Shown piece by piece: positions 1 through 10,299 of a stretch of 64,000 nt of DNA. The position numbers and the translations under genes are program-made. Under the pieces are notes generated by a model. It was not told the DNA's origin. It did no database searches and saw nothing but the letters and a program-made list of their open reading frames with translations. The DNA lies in NCBI GenBank assembly GCA_028571685.1, contig CM053140.1, positions 60,890,201 to 60,954,200 on the forward strand. The letters are read 5' to 3'. The DNA is from Heterohyrax brucei. Lineage: Eukaryota > Chordata > Mammalia > Hyracoidea > Procaviidae. Position 1 is the stretch's first letter; each line of letters starts with the position of its first letter.

Positions 1-332
1 CCAAGTTTCCCAAAGCCTGAGGAGCTGGCAGGAGGCAAGGCATGGATCTGTAAGAGAGGTAGTTGACTATGCCAGACAGGATGCAAGAAAAATCCCAGCC
101 CTCACCACGTCCATCCGCGACACACACATCATTGATCCAAGCAGTCACTAGTCATGCAGTATATTGAATGTCTGGACAGGGCAGTGCCTTCGAGTGTAAT
201 TTGTGCCACACATACAATGGGTTCTGAAGCTGCTCTCCAGGCATGGTGACTGTGACTCACGGAGGCCACGAACAGGCACACTGGGAAGAGTAAGCTGCTC
301 AGGAGCCTCCGTGGCAACTGAAGGGAAGCCAG
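1..332. other. Single-copy flank left of the duplication
   Basis: This lies left of the boundary LTR and has no counterpart before unit B. I see no gene. Its last bases hold one copy of the GCCAG target duplication. Confidence 0.6.
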
Positions 333-815
333 TGTCTTAGTCATCTAATGCCTCTATAACAGAAATGCCATCAATGGATGGCTTTAGAAAGAGAAATTTC
401 ATTTTGTCACAGTCAGATACGCTACAAGTCCAAATTCAGGGCATCAGATCTAGGGGAAGGCTTTCTCTGCTGGCTTTGGAGGAAGGTCCTTGTCATCAAT
501 TTTCCACTAGACGGGGAGCTTCTGAGACACAGTAACCCCGGATCCAGAGGATAAGCTGTGCTCTTAGTACTGCCCTCTTGGTGGCACGTGGTCCCCAGCT
601 CTCTGCTTGCTTCCCTTTCCTTTATAAACTAAGAGACTGCCACTAGGCACAGTACAGTGTAACACATTGAGTCCTGCCCCACCAACACAACCACTGCCCA
701 TATTCCCTTATTAATGTCCTAGAGCCTGAATGTATAACACACAAGAACATCACACAACAGCAGGCCTAGCCAAATTGCTACACATTTTTGGGAGGATACA
801 ACTCAATCCCTGATA
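333..815 (-). mobile_element. MaLR-like solo LTR, left boundary of the duplication
   Basis: The antisense LTR starts TGTCTTAG and ends near AATCCCTGATA. It has the layout of ERVL-MaLR LTRs read backwards, with a block that opens the LTR, a 'ttaacaaagagaaat'-like segment and a final 'tttttgggggacacaa'-like segment. It is flanked by a perfect GCCAG duplication (328-332 and 816-820), so it is an independent insertion. No internal retroviral region is present. Confidence 0.72.
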
Positions 816-929
816 GCCAGTGAGGGATTCCTAGAGAGGGATGAGGGGCATGCCCCTGAGGCAGGCACTGCAGCCAAAAGAAGGAGAAGAGGCTCCTCAA
901 GGGGGGTTGTGAGCAGCCAGCCTAACAGG

Positions 930-1135
930 ATATGTTCTGGTGTTTCGCACCTAGGCTCACTGCTTGGGTTCAAATCTCGGCTCCACCACTTACCAGCTGT
1001 ATAACCACCCACAACCCAGATACTCAACCCCTCATGCCCTGAGTTTCCCCTACTGTACAAGGGAAGGGTTCCTGCATCATGGGGTCATTGTGTGGATGAG
1101 ATAAGCTAATATGAGCAGTCTTTAAAACTGTGCCT
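930..1135 (+). repeat. MIR, unit A
   Basis: 'gttcaaatctcggctccacc', 'accagctgtataacc' and 'tgtgtggatgagataagc' follow the MIR core. Partner 13945-14160. Confidence 0.72.
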
Positions 1136-1586
1136 CTGTATGGACAGCACCATGTGCATTTTTGCTGTTTTTGTTAATACCGTGGCCTGGAGAGGTTGGA
1201 GGGAAGGCTGAGTTGGAATTCTGGCCACCACTGGGTCCCTGTTATTTTACCTGCTTGTAACAAGAACCCCAGTTTTAACAGGCAGGGGTGGGTTAACCAG
1301 TAAGCAAGGTACACATGGGCTTACTTGGGCTTCCTTGCCAATTTGGACTGAACAGTTTCACTAGCGCACCTAACAACAACCACGTCAATGATCAGGTTCC
1401 CACTGTGGGCACCTGGAGCCAAATTCAGCTTAGATGCCAGTGACAGACGGTGTCAGGTGCACCTCAGAATCATCCCACCAGGTGAGTGGAGAGATTTGTC
1501 TATCTCTGACTTTCTCACCCTCAATCATCAGTTAAAGGATGTCCCCGAGGACATTGACTCCTGCCACTTGTGGCTTGGCTAGCTAT

Positions 1587-1746
1587 GAAAAATCCTATTG
1601 AAGTCAAGTCCATTTTGACTCATAATGATCCTATAGGACAAATGATAATGACCACATGAGATTTCTAAGGAACGCCTGGTGGATTTGAACTGTCGCCCTT
1701 TTGATTAGCAGCTGTAGCTCTTAACCACAAGGCAACCAGGATTTTC
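1587..1746 (-). mobile_element. AfroSINE, antisense (both units)
   Basis: It shows the reverse-complement tail 'gactcataatgatcctatagg' and the tRNA-like head 'tagctcttaaccacaaggcaacc'. Unit B has its partner at 14575-14735. Confidence 0.75.
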
Positions 1747-2827
1747 TGCATATGGAAAGTGCTCAGAAAAAAGACACATAGGTGTGAAAGGTAGGAAGCT
1801 GTCAACCTCAGCAACAACTGTTCACTGAACCTGAAGGTGAGCCAAGGAGACATGAGTGGAGTATCAAAAGTGTCACTACAGTGATCTTGGAGCTCCATTG
1901 CAGTGAAATAATCCAGATGCCTGAGACCTTGGACCCTGTGACTACGGTTACCCTGAATGAACAAAACATGGCAAGTGCAGCCCCATTAGAAATTAGACTC
2001 CTTAAAATCCTTTCCAGCCTGAAACTTCAGTGTTCTCACCAGTGTCCACCAAAGTGGCTGTCATCTATATTCACCATGTGACACTCTGCCTTGTCTCTCT
2101 GGACCTTGTATCTACTTTCCCTTTGCCGTATAGTCCATGTCCCTGAGGTGGCTCAGAGAGGCTTCCCTAAAACCCCCTGCTCAATCCCTAAACCTCTATG
2201 TTTTCACCAGCTACAGAACTACACTGCCTGGCATGTAGAGGCTTCCAATCAACACTAGGAAGGTATATGAAGACTCTAGATAAACAGGCCAGACTCTTGC
2301 GGTTCACTTCTGCAAACATGGATAAGCATCCCGCCTCACCTCCAGCTCATGGGGGTTTGGAGGATCCAGCAAGATGGTGCATGTAGAGAGCTGGGCCAGC
2401 ATCAGTTGCTCCAGTATCAAGGGAGTAAGGCCCTTGGAGCTTACACCACACTTCACAGCTCCGAAAGCGACTCCTGAAGGAGGTGGGGCTGTGCAGAAAC
2501 CATCTGGTGCTTCTGCTGCCTGGTTGGTCCCTGGGGGGCTGGGAAGTGTCAGCTGTGTGTAGGACTGGACCACTCCAACCTGTCACAACACAAGGAGTGG
2601 CACCTTGTCAGCTGTATGAACCACAAACCTCCCAGCTCACAGAAACCTTTTCCTCCAAATTCACCAATAGTTGTGAGTAGGTCAGGACGGGAGCTGGCAT
2701 CCTACAGCCCTGGGAGACCTCAATCCACGCTTCTGCCCTCTGGGTCTGAGCTGAGGCTGAGGCTGGTGTTTCCATGTGGGAAGGAAGGGAAGGAGAGTGG
2801 CATGGTGGGTAACAATGGATAGGACTG
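1747..2827. other. Duplicated non-repeat sequence, unit A, with a very similar block
   Basis: It is present in unit B at 14736-15827. Within it, 2300-2740 is almost identical to 15300-15740, with overlapping 60-90-codon frames on both strands shared by the copies. I do not recognise a protein, and frames open in several directions at once argue against coding. Confidence 0.5.
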
Positions 2828-2948
2828 TGTGTGCTGAAGTCAGACTGCCTGCATTCTAGTTATAGTTCTGGTCCTAAGGCCCAGGATTCTAACACCTCTA
2901 GGCCTCTTTTCCGTGTCTGCAAGCTGAAGACAATACATAATAACACAG
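2828..2948 (+). repeat. MIR fragment, unit A
   Basis: 'gaagtcagactgcctgcattc' and 'gcctcttttccgtgtctgc'; partner 15828-15950. Confidence 0.5.
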
Positions 2949-3324
2949 AATACATACCTATAATATAAAAATGTGGAGTAGTAATGAGAAGTGGCTCAGG
3001 AATTGGACTCCCAAGGTTAAGCCCCCGCTATAGTTATGAGATATAAGTAATCAATTTAACTTCTGTCTATAGTTATCCAAAACTTAGAGCTCCTAGAAGG
3101 TACTAAGATGTCACCTTTATGTAAACACCATTCCCACTGCCTAGAACAACAATCTTACTTCCCTGGATCAGTCAGTTAATCTTCAAGCTTCAGCTTGTTT
3201 ACCAGCTCTTCTGGGAAGCCACCCTGAGCCCTCAAACTTCCTCTTGGGGGTTGCCCCACCTCCCCCACCTTTGATCCCAAAACATACATCCAAGTCTCCA
3301 TCTATCACTGCACCAGCAGCAGAA

Positions 3325-3512
3325 AGTAATACTTTGACTACTAACTGCGAAGTCAGGAATTCCAACCCAACGGCCACTTCACAGGAGAAAAATGTGGCAA
3401 TCTGCTCCCATAAAGATTACAGCCTAGGAAACCCTAGGGGCAGTTCTCCTCTGTTCTGTAGGGGTTACTGTGAGTGAGGACTGATTTGATGGCACAAGTG
3501 TAATGGACACTA
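3325..3512 (+). mobile_element. AfroSINE, long form (both units)
   Basis: It carries the extra internal block 'aatctgctcccataaagattac' of the long subfamily before 'gaaaccctaggggcag'. Partner at 16390-16570. Confidence 0.65.
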
Positions 3513-4077
3513 TTCTAGGAGCAGGAGATTCAGCATTAACCAGAAATTTCTGCCCTCCTAGAGCTGCTCTATTCTGTTGTACACTCGTCACATGTATACC
3601 TCCCCTCCACACTGCTGTCTGAGGTCTCAGAGTCTGACTGCTCCCCTGCGATACGGCATTGTGCCTGGCACATAAGAGGTGTTTGCTTGTTGGGTGAACA
3701 ATCAGAGTGCCGATGCTGTCTAGGTTTCTGAATCATTTGCCTGGCTCAGCCCCAGGAAACTTACACTTCTACAATATTTGTGCTACAAGCATTAGAGAAG
3801 GTCTACAAGAGACTGAGGCTCAGAGAACAGGAGTGAGGAGCTCAGCTGAGACTGGGACACAGGAATTCTGCCAGGGAGGTGCTTTTGTAAGATCCTGATC
3901 ACTGCTGTGGCAGCAGCAGCAGCAGCAGCAAGGCTGATGTTGCGGAAAGCAGTACATTTATCAGATCATGAAGGTGATGTGTTTTCCCTTAAACAATAAT
4001 GACTGGACAAGATACGATGATGTTTATAAACGTGTTGAAAATATATTACCAGCACCTAAAGTCAAGAGGCTTAAATA
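3513..4077. other. Duplicated non-repeat sequence, unit A
   Basis: It contains an L2/MIR-like end near 3640-3700 ('gtgcctggcacataagagg') and the CAG tract. No gene is visible. Partner 16571-17144. Confidence 0.5.
3908..3931. repeat. (CAG)n tract, unit A
   Basis: Seven CAG units, against three to four in unit B near 16990. Not in a coding frame I can support. Confidence 0.75.
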
Positions 4078-4248
4078 GGAGGAAACCCTAGTGGTTTAGT
4101 GGTTAAGTCCCACAGCTACTTATCATAAGGTTGGCAGTTCAAATCCACCAGGCACTCCTTGGAAACTCCATGTGGCAAGTCCTACTCTGTCTATAGGGTC
4201 TCTATGAGTCAGAATCAACTGGATGGCAGTGGGCTTCGGTTTCTATTT
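4078..4248 (+). mobile_element. AfroSINE (both units)
   Basis: Head 'aaaccctagtggtttagtgg', tail 'gagtcagaatcaactggatgg'. It predates the duplication. Confidence 0.85.
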
Positions 4249-4714
4249 TATTTGATGGCTCCAAATTACCAGTCACTGATATGGATAATTCTTAGGATGT
4301 TTTCCATAGTCGAGACAGGATCAGCACTCATACTGGTTATGCCTAATGGGAAATCACATGCATGGAGAGGGAAATAAAACCACCAGAAAAGTGATTTCAA
4401 CACCAGACACTTAGTGTCTTCCTGAAGCTTCCAGTGTGGTCATTATGCAGGTTCAAATGTGACAAAGACATTCAGCCAAGAGGCTGATAAGAGTTTTGGT
4501 TTCTTCATGGTGAGTGATGTCCCCACAGAGTGGGTGGCCAGGTCTATGTCAGGACTGCAGTTGCAGTCAAGAGCCTCACCCAGCCCTCTTCCCCCATCTC
4601 ATAACATTAAAATCACTAGTGTAACACACTTGTGCCAGAGAAAGTACCATTGGCTTATTATCCCTAACCACTCTCTCCATTGTACAGATGAGGAAATTAA
4701 GGCACAGGGAAAAA

Positions 4715-4880
4715 AAAAAACACCAAACCCATTGCCATCAAGTCAATTCCAACTCATAGCACCCCTACAGACAAAGTAGAATTGCCCCATAGAGTTTCCA
4801 AGAAACATTTGGTGGTTTTGAACTGCTGACCTTTTGGTAAGCAGGCATAGCACTTAACCACTAGGCCAAGGTTTCCAAGG
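4715..4880 (-). mobile_element. AfroSINE, antisense (both units)
   Basis: It starts with an A-run and 'caaacccattgccatcaagtc' and ends 'ggccaaggtttcc'. Partner at 17775-17905. Confidence 0.82.
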
Positions 4881-4966
4881 TACAGAAGAGTTTGGTGATT
4901 TTTTGGAGGTTACACATCACAGAGGTGAGATCCATGCCATGTGCCATCCAGCGTCTGGCACAAATT

Positions 4967-4986
4967 TTACACACACACACACACAG
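4967..4986. repeat. (CA)n microsatellite, unit A
   Basis: Nine to ten CA units; contracted to imperfect ACAC in unit B near 17930. Confidence 0.8.
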
Positions 4987-5394
4987 AAAGCTCCAGATGC
5001 TTGAGCTAAGGCTGTTTGACTGTTCCTGATGTTGAACCAGTATGTGACCTGACATACAGACCCCAATCCAGCTGGTCCATCTAAGTTGTTTCCAAGCTCT
5101 CTTGGAAATGTGAGTACTAAAAAAGTACACACACTCTGGTGTCAGAGAGGCCTGGGTCTTACCAGCTAGGAAGGCTTGGAGAGTCGGTTACTCTGCCCTA
5201 GCCCCCTGGAACTATGGTGACTGAAAATGCCTCACACAGAGCAGAACATGTGGTCAACTCTCCATAAAGGCTCCTTCCTTCCTTCCTTCCCTCTCCCAGA
5301 CTCCACAGCTCTCTGTGATGGACCAAGACAGGCATCAGGCCTCAGGGATCTGGTCATGGGCCAGATGAAATGAGAACGCCTGACAGAAATTAAG

Positions 5395-5605
5395 GAATGA
5401 TTCACATCCACATATTTGCTTGTGCACCAACTAGGTGCCAGGATGCTGTAAGTACCTAACATGTGCTATCTTAATCTTCATAACAGCCCCACAGGCTAAG
5501 TACCATTGTTATCCTACAGGACAAGAGAAGTGAAAGGACTTCTGCAAGGTCATCTCCTAATACACAGTGGAGCCAGACCTTGAACCTAGGACTGTGGGGC
5601 TCGGA
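5395..5605 (-). repeat. MIR, unit A
   Basis: 'gtgctatcttaatcttcataac', 'taccattgttatcctac' and 'ccttgaacctaggactg', MIR in reverse. Partner 18350-18560. Confidence 0.72.
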
Positions 5606-6184
5606 AGACCTATGCTCTTAATTATTCCACTGAGAAGACCCATGTTCCTAACTCCTTTCTCAATTGACCTGAACCTAGTACCTGAAACTCCATTGCCCAT
5701 TCCTCTGAGAAGAAATCAGGTAAAATGTGTAAAAATGCCTACACAATGCCTGGGACTTCAGAAAGCCAAAGATTGGAGCCATGAGTACATGGCTTGTGAG
5801 CAAGCAGCACAACCATATGACGTGCTTGGATGCCCCTCTGAGACCTGGGGAGCCACCTGGCCAAAGCAGCCACTGTCCAATGCCCGCTCCTGGCCCCTCA
5901 GTGCTCACCCACGCCTTTGCTTAGCAAAACAAAGGTTTCAGGCCAAACTCTGACTAGAGGTGTACATAGAATCTCCTTTCTCTGAAAGAAAAAGAAATAT
6001 CCCAGAGAGTGCTTATACAAAGAAAAGCATCATCCTGTCTCCATGGGAGACTGAGACTCATTTGTAAGCCTCAGAGAAGGTACAGCTCTGTCTGGCCATT
6101 CTTAGAAAGAAGTAGGTTAACATCAGTTGAAGTCACTGAACTTGTGTCGTCTTCGGAGTCAGGGTTCTCTGGAGTCAGGGTACA
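5606..6184. other. Duplicated non-repeat sequence, unit A
   Basis: A 150-bp block near 5750-5900 is almost identical to 18710-18860 of unit B. The 192-codon frame starting at 6009 runs into the 6190 LTR and is not a gene. Confidence 0.5.
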
Positions 6185-6189
6185 TGTGG

Positions 6190-6690
6190 TGTCATGGTTG
6201 GAATTGTGTCCCCCCAAAAATGTGTGCAGCCAGGTGGCTGGGATATGGTTCCCAGTATCTTGGGACTGTCCTCCATTGTGTGGTTTTGCTAACCTGTATG
6301 TTAAAGGATTGGGGTGGGGCTGTGAATTCCTGCTGTGGGGGGAGTTTCTCTGGAGTATGGCTTGTCCCACCCTTAATGCTTTTAGCTTGCAAGGAATAAA
6401 AGGAAAAAGAAACAAAGGACAATTTGAGAACCTTGCTACCATCAAGCAAGCAGCACCGGGAGCAGAGCGCGTCCTTCAGACCAGAGGTTCTTGTGTGAGG
6501 ACGCTCCCTGGACAAAGACTGATGCAATACCAGACTTTCCTCCAGAGCCAACAAGGGGAAAGTCTTTCCCTGGAGTGGACACCCTGAATATGGACTTGCA
6601 ACCTACCGGACTGTGCAAGAATAAATCTTTCTTTGTTAAAGCCATCCACTCTGTGGTATTTCTGTTAGAGCAGCCTAGCTGACTAGAACA
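6190..6690 (+). mobile_element. MaLR-like solo LTR specific to unit A
   Basis: The 501-bp LTR opens TGTCATGG and closes CTAGAACA, with an AATAAA-type polyadenylation region near its 3' end. The duplication TGTGG flanks it at 6185-6189 and 6691-6695. Unit B has the uninterrupted site near 19128-19135, so insertion after the duplication is the simplest reading. Confidence 0.85.
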
Positions 6691-6726
6691 TGTGGTAACT
6701 GGATGAATTTGACACTTTTATTGGGA

Positions 6727-6928
6727 GGAAAGGGGTACCAGGGTGGCATAAACAGCTAAGCACTCAGCTACTAATCCAAAGGTTGGAGGTTAGAATCCAT
6801 CCAGAGGCTCTTTGGAAGAAAGACCTGGAGATCTATGGCCACTGAAAACCCTCTGAAGTGCAAGTTCTACTCTGAAATTCATGGGGTCACCATGAGTCAC
6901 AACTGACTCCATGGCAACTGGTTTTATT
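6727..6928 (+). mobile_element. AfroSINE, long form (both units)
   Basis: Contains 'aagaaagacctggagatc' and the tail 'gagtcacaactgactccatgg'. Its 3' edge contributes the minus-strand AATAAA downstream of CD24-like copy A. Confidence 0.7.
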
Positions 6929-6929
6929 G

Positions 6930-7842
6930 AGTTGGGTGGGAATGTATGATGGGAAATAGCTACCATTTGTCTTTATAAGTGTATAAGCAAGATTTACTCA
7001 TCACACTTGAATTTGGTAGATCTCAATCCATCATCGTACATCAATGACTACACACAAAGTCAAATGCAGTGTTAAATCCAAAGCCCCAGAGAAAAGGGTT
7101 CTGTTCCCCAAGATGACCACATAAGCTTAACAATATGAAGATATAGAACATAGCAACATTAAAATTAGTACTAATTTACAGTAAATATCTTAGAAACCCT
7201 GGTGGCATAGTAGGTTAAATGCTACATCTGTTCACCAAAAGTTTGGTAGTTCAAATCTGCCAGGCGCTCCTTGGAAACTCTATGGGACAGTTCTACTCTG
7301 ACCACTAGAGTCACTATGAGTTAGACCCAACTTATGGGCTCTGGGTTTGGTTTCTACAGTAAATACCTAGAGGCTCCTTTTAACTTACATAAAAACAGAA
7401 TCAAGGAAGCTTTTTTGATTATCTAATCATTTTATGGCCTTCTAGAGTCAATGAACCAAAGAGAAAACCAAATCTGCACTCCCCATTCCATCAGTTTTAG
7501 GTGAGCCTGAGGCCTTTTCTTAGTGTCAAGGTAGATTTAAAAGTCCGTATTTCTTTAGTCTTCTTTACCGAAATTGTGTCTTTAACACTGGATGTTGTGT
7601 CTCTCTCCAGTCTTATGCACGAAGTTCCAGTAGATTTAATATTGGTATTCAAAGTCCAGTCAAATCCTTCAGATGCTCTTCAGATCAGTCAAAGTTAGGA
7701 TTCTTGACATCTTCAAAGTGTGGAATCAGATTTGATGAAGACCTGTTTATTTTGCCTCACGATGTCAGACCTCTAGAAGTAATCTGGGTTGTATTTTAGA
7801 AGATGCATAGGAGGAGCGAAGATGTTTCTTGGCTTAACTCTG
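6930..7842 (-). other. CD24-derived 3' UTR sequence of copy A
   Basis: On the minus strand the sequence after the stop codon follows the CD24 3' UTR as I remember it. It has a GGTCTTCATC motif, a GAGAATCC block, a stretch with CCAATATTAAATCT, and a TTTGGATTT block further down. It is interrupted by an AfroSINE (7188-7360) that unit B lacks. Minus-strand AATAAA signals lie at 7751-7746 and at 6928-6923; the second sits at the junction with the SINE at 6727-6925. Confidence 0.65.
7188..7360 (+). mobile_element. AfroSINE specific to unit A, inside the CD24-like 3' UTR
   Basis: A complete short-form AfroSINE with a flanking repeat near TACAGTAAATA on both sides. Unit B has the uninterrupted site near 19660-19675. 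Confidence 0.85.
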
Positions 7843-8022
7843 CTAATAGAAGAGATGGAGAAGAAGGGAGAGCGAAATCATGAAGATACTGACTGTAGAC
7901 TGCAGAGCGATGGCACCATCCTTCGCACCGGCTTTTGTAGTTTGTGAATAAACTTCAGTAGGTAGGAGCAGCGCCAGAATCAGCAGCGCCAGCCCCAGCC
8001 CGACCAGCATCCTCCGGCCCAT
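7843..8022 (-). CDS. CD24-like GPI-anchored small glycoprotein, copy A
   Basis: This predicts a 59-residue protein related to CD24, a tiny GPI-anchored mucin-like cell-surface protein known as a Siglec and selectin ligand. Residues 1-26 form a signal peptide opening [14 protein letters not shown] and ending LLLPTEVYS, very like CD24. Residues 27-38 or so are a short mature core with TT and KAGAKDGA. The last 21 residues, beginning ALQSTVS, are a hydrophobic GPI-attachment tail that matches CD24 in pattern. CD24 is about 80 aa in human, so the core is shortened here and no N-x-S/T sequon remains. The ATG at 8022 is preferred to the one at 8028 because it aligns with CD24 and with copy B and has G at -3 and G at +4. 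The frame is uninterrupted through the region where I recall CD24 having an intron, so a retrocopy is the best reading. CD24-like 3' UTR follows. Expression is not shown. Confidence 0.85.
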   Translation of the reverse strand: MGRRMLVGLGLALLILALLLPTEVYSQTTKAGAKDGAIALQSTVSIFMISLSLLLHLFY

Positions 8023-8084
8023 GTCCATTCTTGTCGTTGCTCACTGCTCTGAGGGCTGGAGGACCACTTAGCTCCAGGGCAGGG

Positions 8085-8235
8085 ACAGGCAAACTGAAGA
8101 TCACAGCAGTGTTTGTGGCCTTATAAACCAACAGCGTCATACTGAACCAGTTGCGTAACAATTCTGTGACGTCATAGTGTCCGCCCACTTGCCCGCCTAC
8201 CAGCCGCACCGGCGCCCGCTTGCCCCGCCCAATAG
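8085..8235 (-). promoter_or_regulatory. Putative promoter of CD24-like copy A (TATA, CRE, GC box, CCAAT)
   Basis: Reading towards the gene, the minus strand shows an inverted CCAAT box (8229-8233), an Sp1-type GC box (8223-8230), further GC-rich CCCGCC motifs near 8180-8200, a perfect palindromic CRE TGACGTCA (8167-8174) and a TATA-like TTTATAAGG (8119-8129). The TATA box would place transcription start near 8090, about 70 bases before the ATG. Spacing of CRE and TATA is that of a compact inducible promoter. Whether the motifs come from the CD24 parent or were acquired is unknown. Confidence 0.55.
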
Positions 8236-8784
8236 CTTGTTTCCAGTGGGAGTGCCTGAATCCCTCGATTAGAAGCTTTAAGTTTCCACTGTCTTTTTTT
8301 CCAGTCTTTTTCAAATCCCATTACTTCCACCCCTACTCCAAGGTTGAAAGTTGGTATAGCACAGAGTATGAAAAGATTTTATACCGGAAGGTAACCGCTG
8401 TCAACATTTGGTATGCTTTTATATGGGTTGTACACCACACATGTATATGGGTTATATACATGGCTGCTACACAAAGATTGTACATCTGAATCCAGAATTT
8501 TGGCTTAGCGTTTGGCATGGGCATCTTCCTGTCGTTAAGATCTTTTAAAATAAACAATTAGTTTAAAAGGTTTCACATCGAACTGTGTCACATCCTCATC
8601 CTGTGTTGTTCAAAGTGTTCCCAGGTATTTTATGGGGAAGTCAGAAAAAAAACACACCAGGGTGTTAGTCCTCCTTGTTTCTGGCTGATGGGCTTTCTGT
8701 GTTTCCAACTGTTCTGCACTCGGTATGTATTTCTTTGGGGGTTGGACCAGCAGGCTGTTTTTGGAGAGGTGGCTGTTAGGTCTC
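8236..8784. other. Sequence upstream of CD24-like copy A
   Basis: Up to about 8470 it is clearly diverged from unit B. From about 8490 onward the two units become almost identical. No gene is visible. Confidence 0.5.
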
Positions 8785-9168
8785 GCCGAGCCCATTCCGA
8801 CTCACAGTCACGGGGAAGAAACACCGCCGGGTCCTGCGCGGTCCTCACACTCACTGCCATGTTTGAGCCACTGCTGTTGTGGCCACTGTGTCAGTCCGTC
8901 TCATGGAAGATCTCCCTCTGTTCTGCTGGCCTTCTACTTCACCGAGCATGATGTCCTTCTCCAGGGACTGGGCCCCCTGATAACGTGTCCGAAGTATGTG
9001 AAATGAGGTCTCCCTATCCTGCTTCTAGGGAGCATGCCAGCTATTCTTCTAAGACTGATTTGTTCGTTCTTCTGGCAGTCATTGCTATTGTCAATATCCT
9101 TCTCCAATGTCAATTCAAAGGCATCAATTCTTCCTCATTCATTGTCCAACCAAGGCATAAATTGCTTT
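8785..9168 (-). mobile_element. RTE-type LINE 3' fragment, unit A
   Basis: The plus strand reads like the reverse complement of the elephant RTE element: a 'gcatgatgtccttctcc' block, then 'gatttgttcgttcttctggcag', as in the larger copy at 33088. A reading frame from this stretch is LINE-derived and broken. Confidence 0.65.
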
Positions 9169-9174
9169 AAAAAA

Positions 9175-9538
9175 AAAAAGTGTTACAGCGCTGACATGCT
9201 ACAGTATGCATGAGCCTTGAAAACATTATGGTGAGTGAAATAAGCCAGTCACAAAAGGACAAATAGTATATGATCCCAAATATATGAAATAGTTAGGATA
9301 GATAAATGGACAGAAGTAAAAGTTTGTTCAGGGTTACTAAGGGCAGAAGGGAAGAGTCATTGTTTAGGAATCACTGAGTTTCTATAAAATGTTTCTGATA
9401 GAAATTTGACAATTAGTGATGTTTACACAACATAATTGATGTAATTGGTGTCACTAAATTATATATGTAAAAAATGTTGAATTGGTACATGTATCTTTTT
9501 ACAGCAATAAAAATTAAAAATTAAAAAAATTAAAAAGT
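9175..9538 (+). mobile_element. Old L1 3' end fragment, unit A
   Basis: It includes the motif 'gtgagtgaaataagccag' followed by 'acaaaaggacaaatag', typical of L1 3' ends, and finishes in an A-rich tail. It is shared with unit B. Confidence 0.6.
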
Positions 9539-9644
9539 GTTCTCCACAACTCTGAAGGGGAACCAGTCTTTTGGAGGGACTAAAATGGGTAAAAATGCTA
9601 CCTTCATTAATATTTAAAATTTAGAGAATGCTTTATGATAGGAG

Positions 9645-9796
9645 GAAACCCTGGTGGCGAAGTAGCTTAAGTGCTGTGTCTGCTAACCAAAAGGTCAGGT
9701 ACTCGCTGGGAACTTTATGGAGCAGTTCTCCTCTGACGTATAGAGTCTCTATGAGTCAGAACTGACTCGTTGGCCATCGGTGGGGTTTCTTCTAAT
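9645..9796 (+). mobile_element. AfroSINE specific to unit A
   Basis: Head 'gaaaccctggtggcgaag', tail 'gagtcagaactgactcgttgg'. Absent at 21895-21915 in unit B. Confidence 0.78.
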
Positions 9797-9804
9797 ACGA
9801 AGAG

Positions 9805-9985
9805 TAGCGTTGTGGGGTGCTGTTCTGACTCATAATGACCCTACCTACAGTAGCAGGAAATACTGCCTGGGTGTGCACCACCCTCACAACCGCTTTGTGG
9901 GAGCCCATTGTTGCAGCCACCGGGTCACTGTGTCGTGTTGAGGGTCTCCCTCTTTTTTGCTCACTCTCTACTGCTGAAGTTCAAC
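9805..9985 (-). mobile_element. RTE-type LINE 3' end fragment, unit A
   Basis: It contains 'gactcataatgaccc', 'gagcccattgttgcag' and 'tgagggtctccctc' in the order of the RTE 3' end. It is also present in unit B. Confidence 0.55.
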
Positions 9986-10299
9986 AAAAATCTTTAAAAC
10001 CTTTGCTTTGGATTTCTTATAACTCAAAGAGAAACTTTAAAGAACTCAATATCCTCTTTGACCTCTATTTTCTGAAATGTAAATATTTTCTTTAGACCCC
10101 AGAAAACAGAATCCTACGTTTTCTTTGCTTTTCCTATGTCACTGCTTCTCACCTCTACAGAAATCTCTCTCTCTTTTTCTGAATTTTTAGGGGACAGTCT
10201 AAGGAATTCTGTCACTGCTTGTTGGCCGTTTGGGAATGAGTTGCACATTAACTTGGTCTTTTCTTTTTTCAAGTCCTTTGGACTCGACGGCACTGGGCT

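Noticed and set aside
3908-3931. Polyglutamine-coding CAG repeat
   Set aside because: No supported gene covers it and the unit B copy is shortened with no sign of constraint.
6009-6587. 192-codon plus-strand open frame
   Set aside because: It runs from duplicated non-coding DNA into the solo LTR inserted at 6190, and is absent as such from unit B.
7955-8314. 119-codon minus-strand frame overlapping CD24-like copy A
   Set aside because: It is an alternative frame through the promoter, with no signal or domain, and is not kept in unit B.
8688-9006. 87- and 93-codon frames present in both units
   Set aside because: They lie over an RTE LINE fragment; conservation is explained by the near-identity of the two units there.
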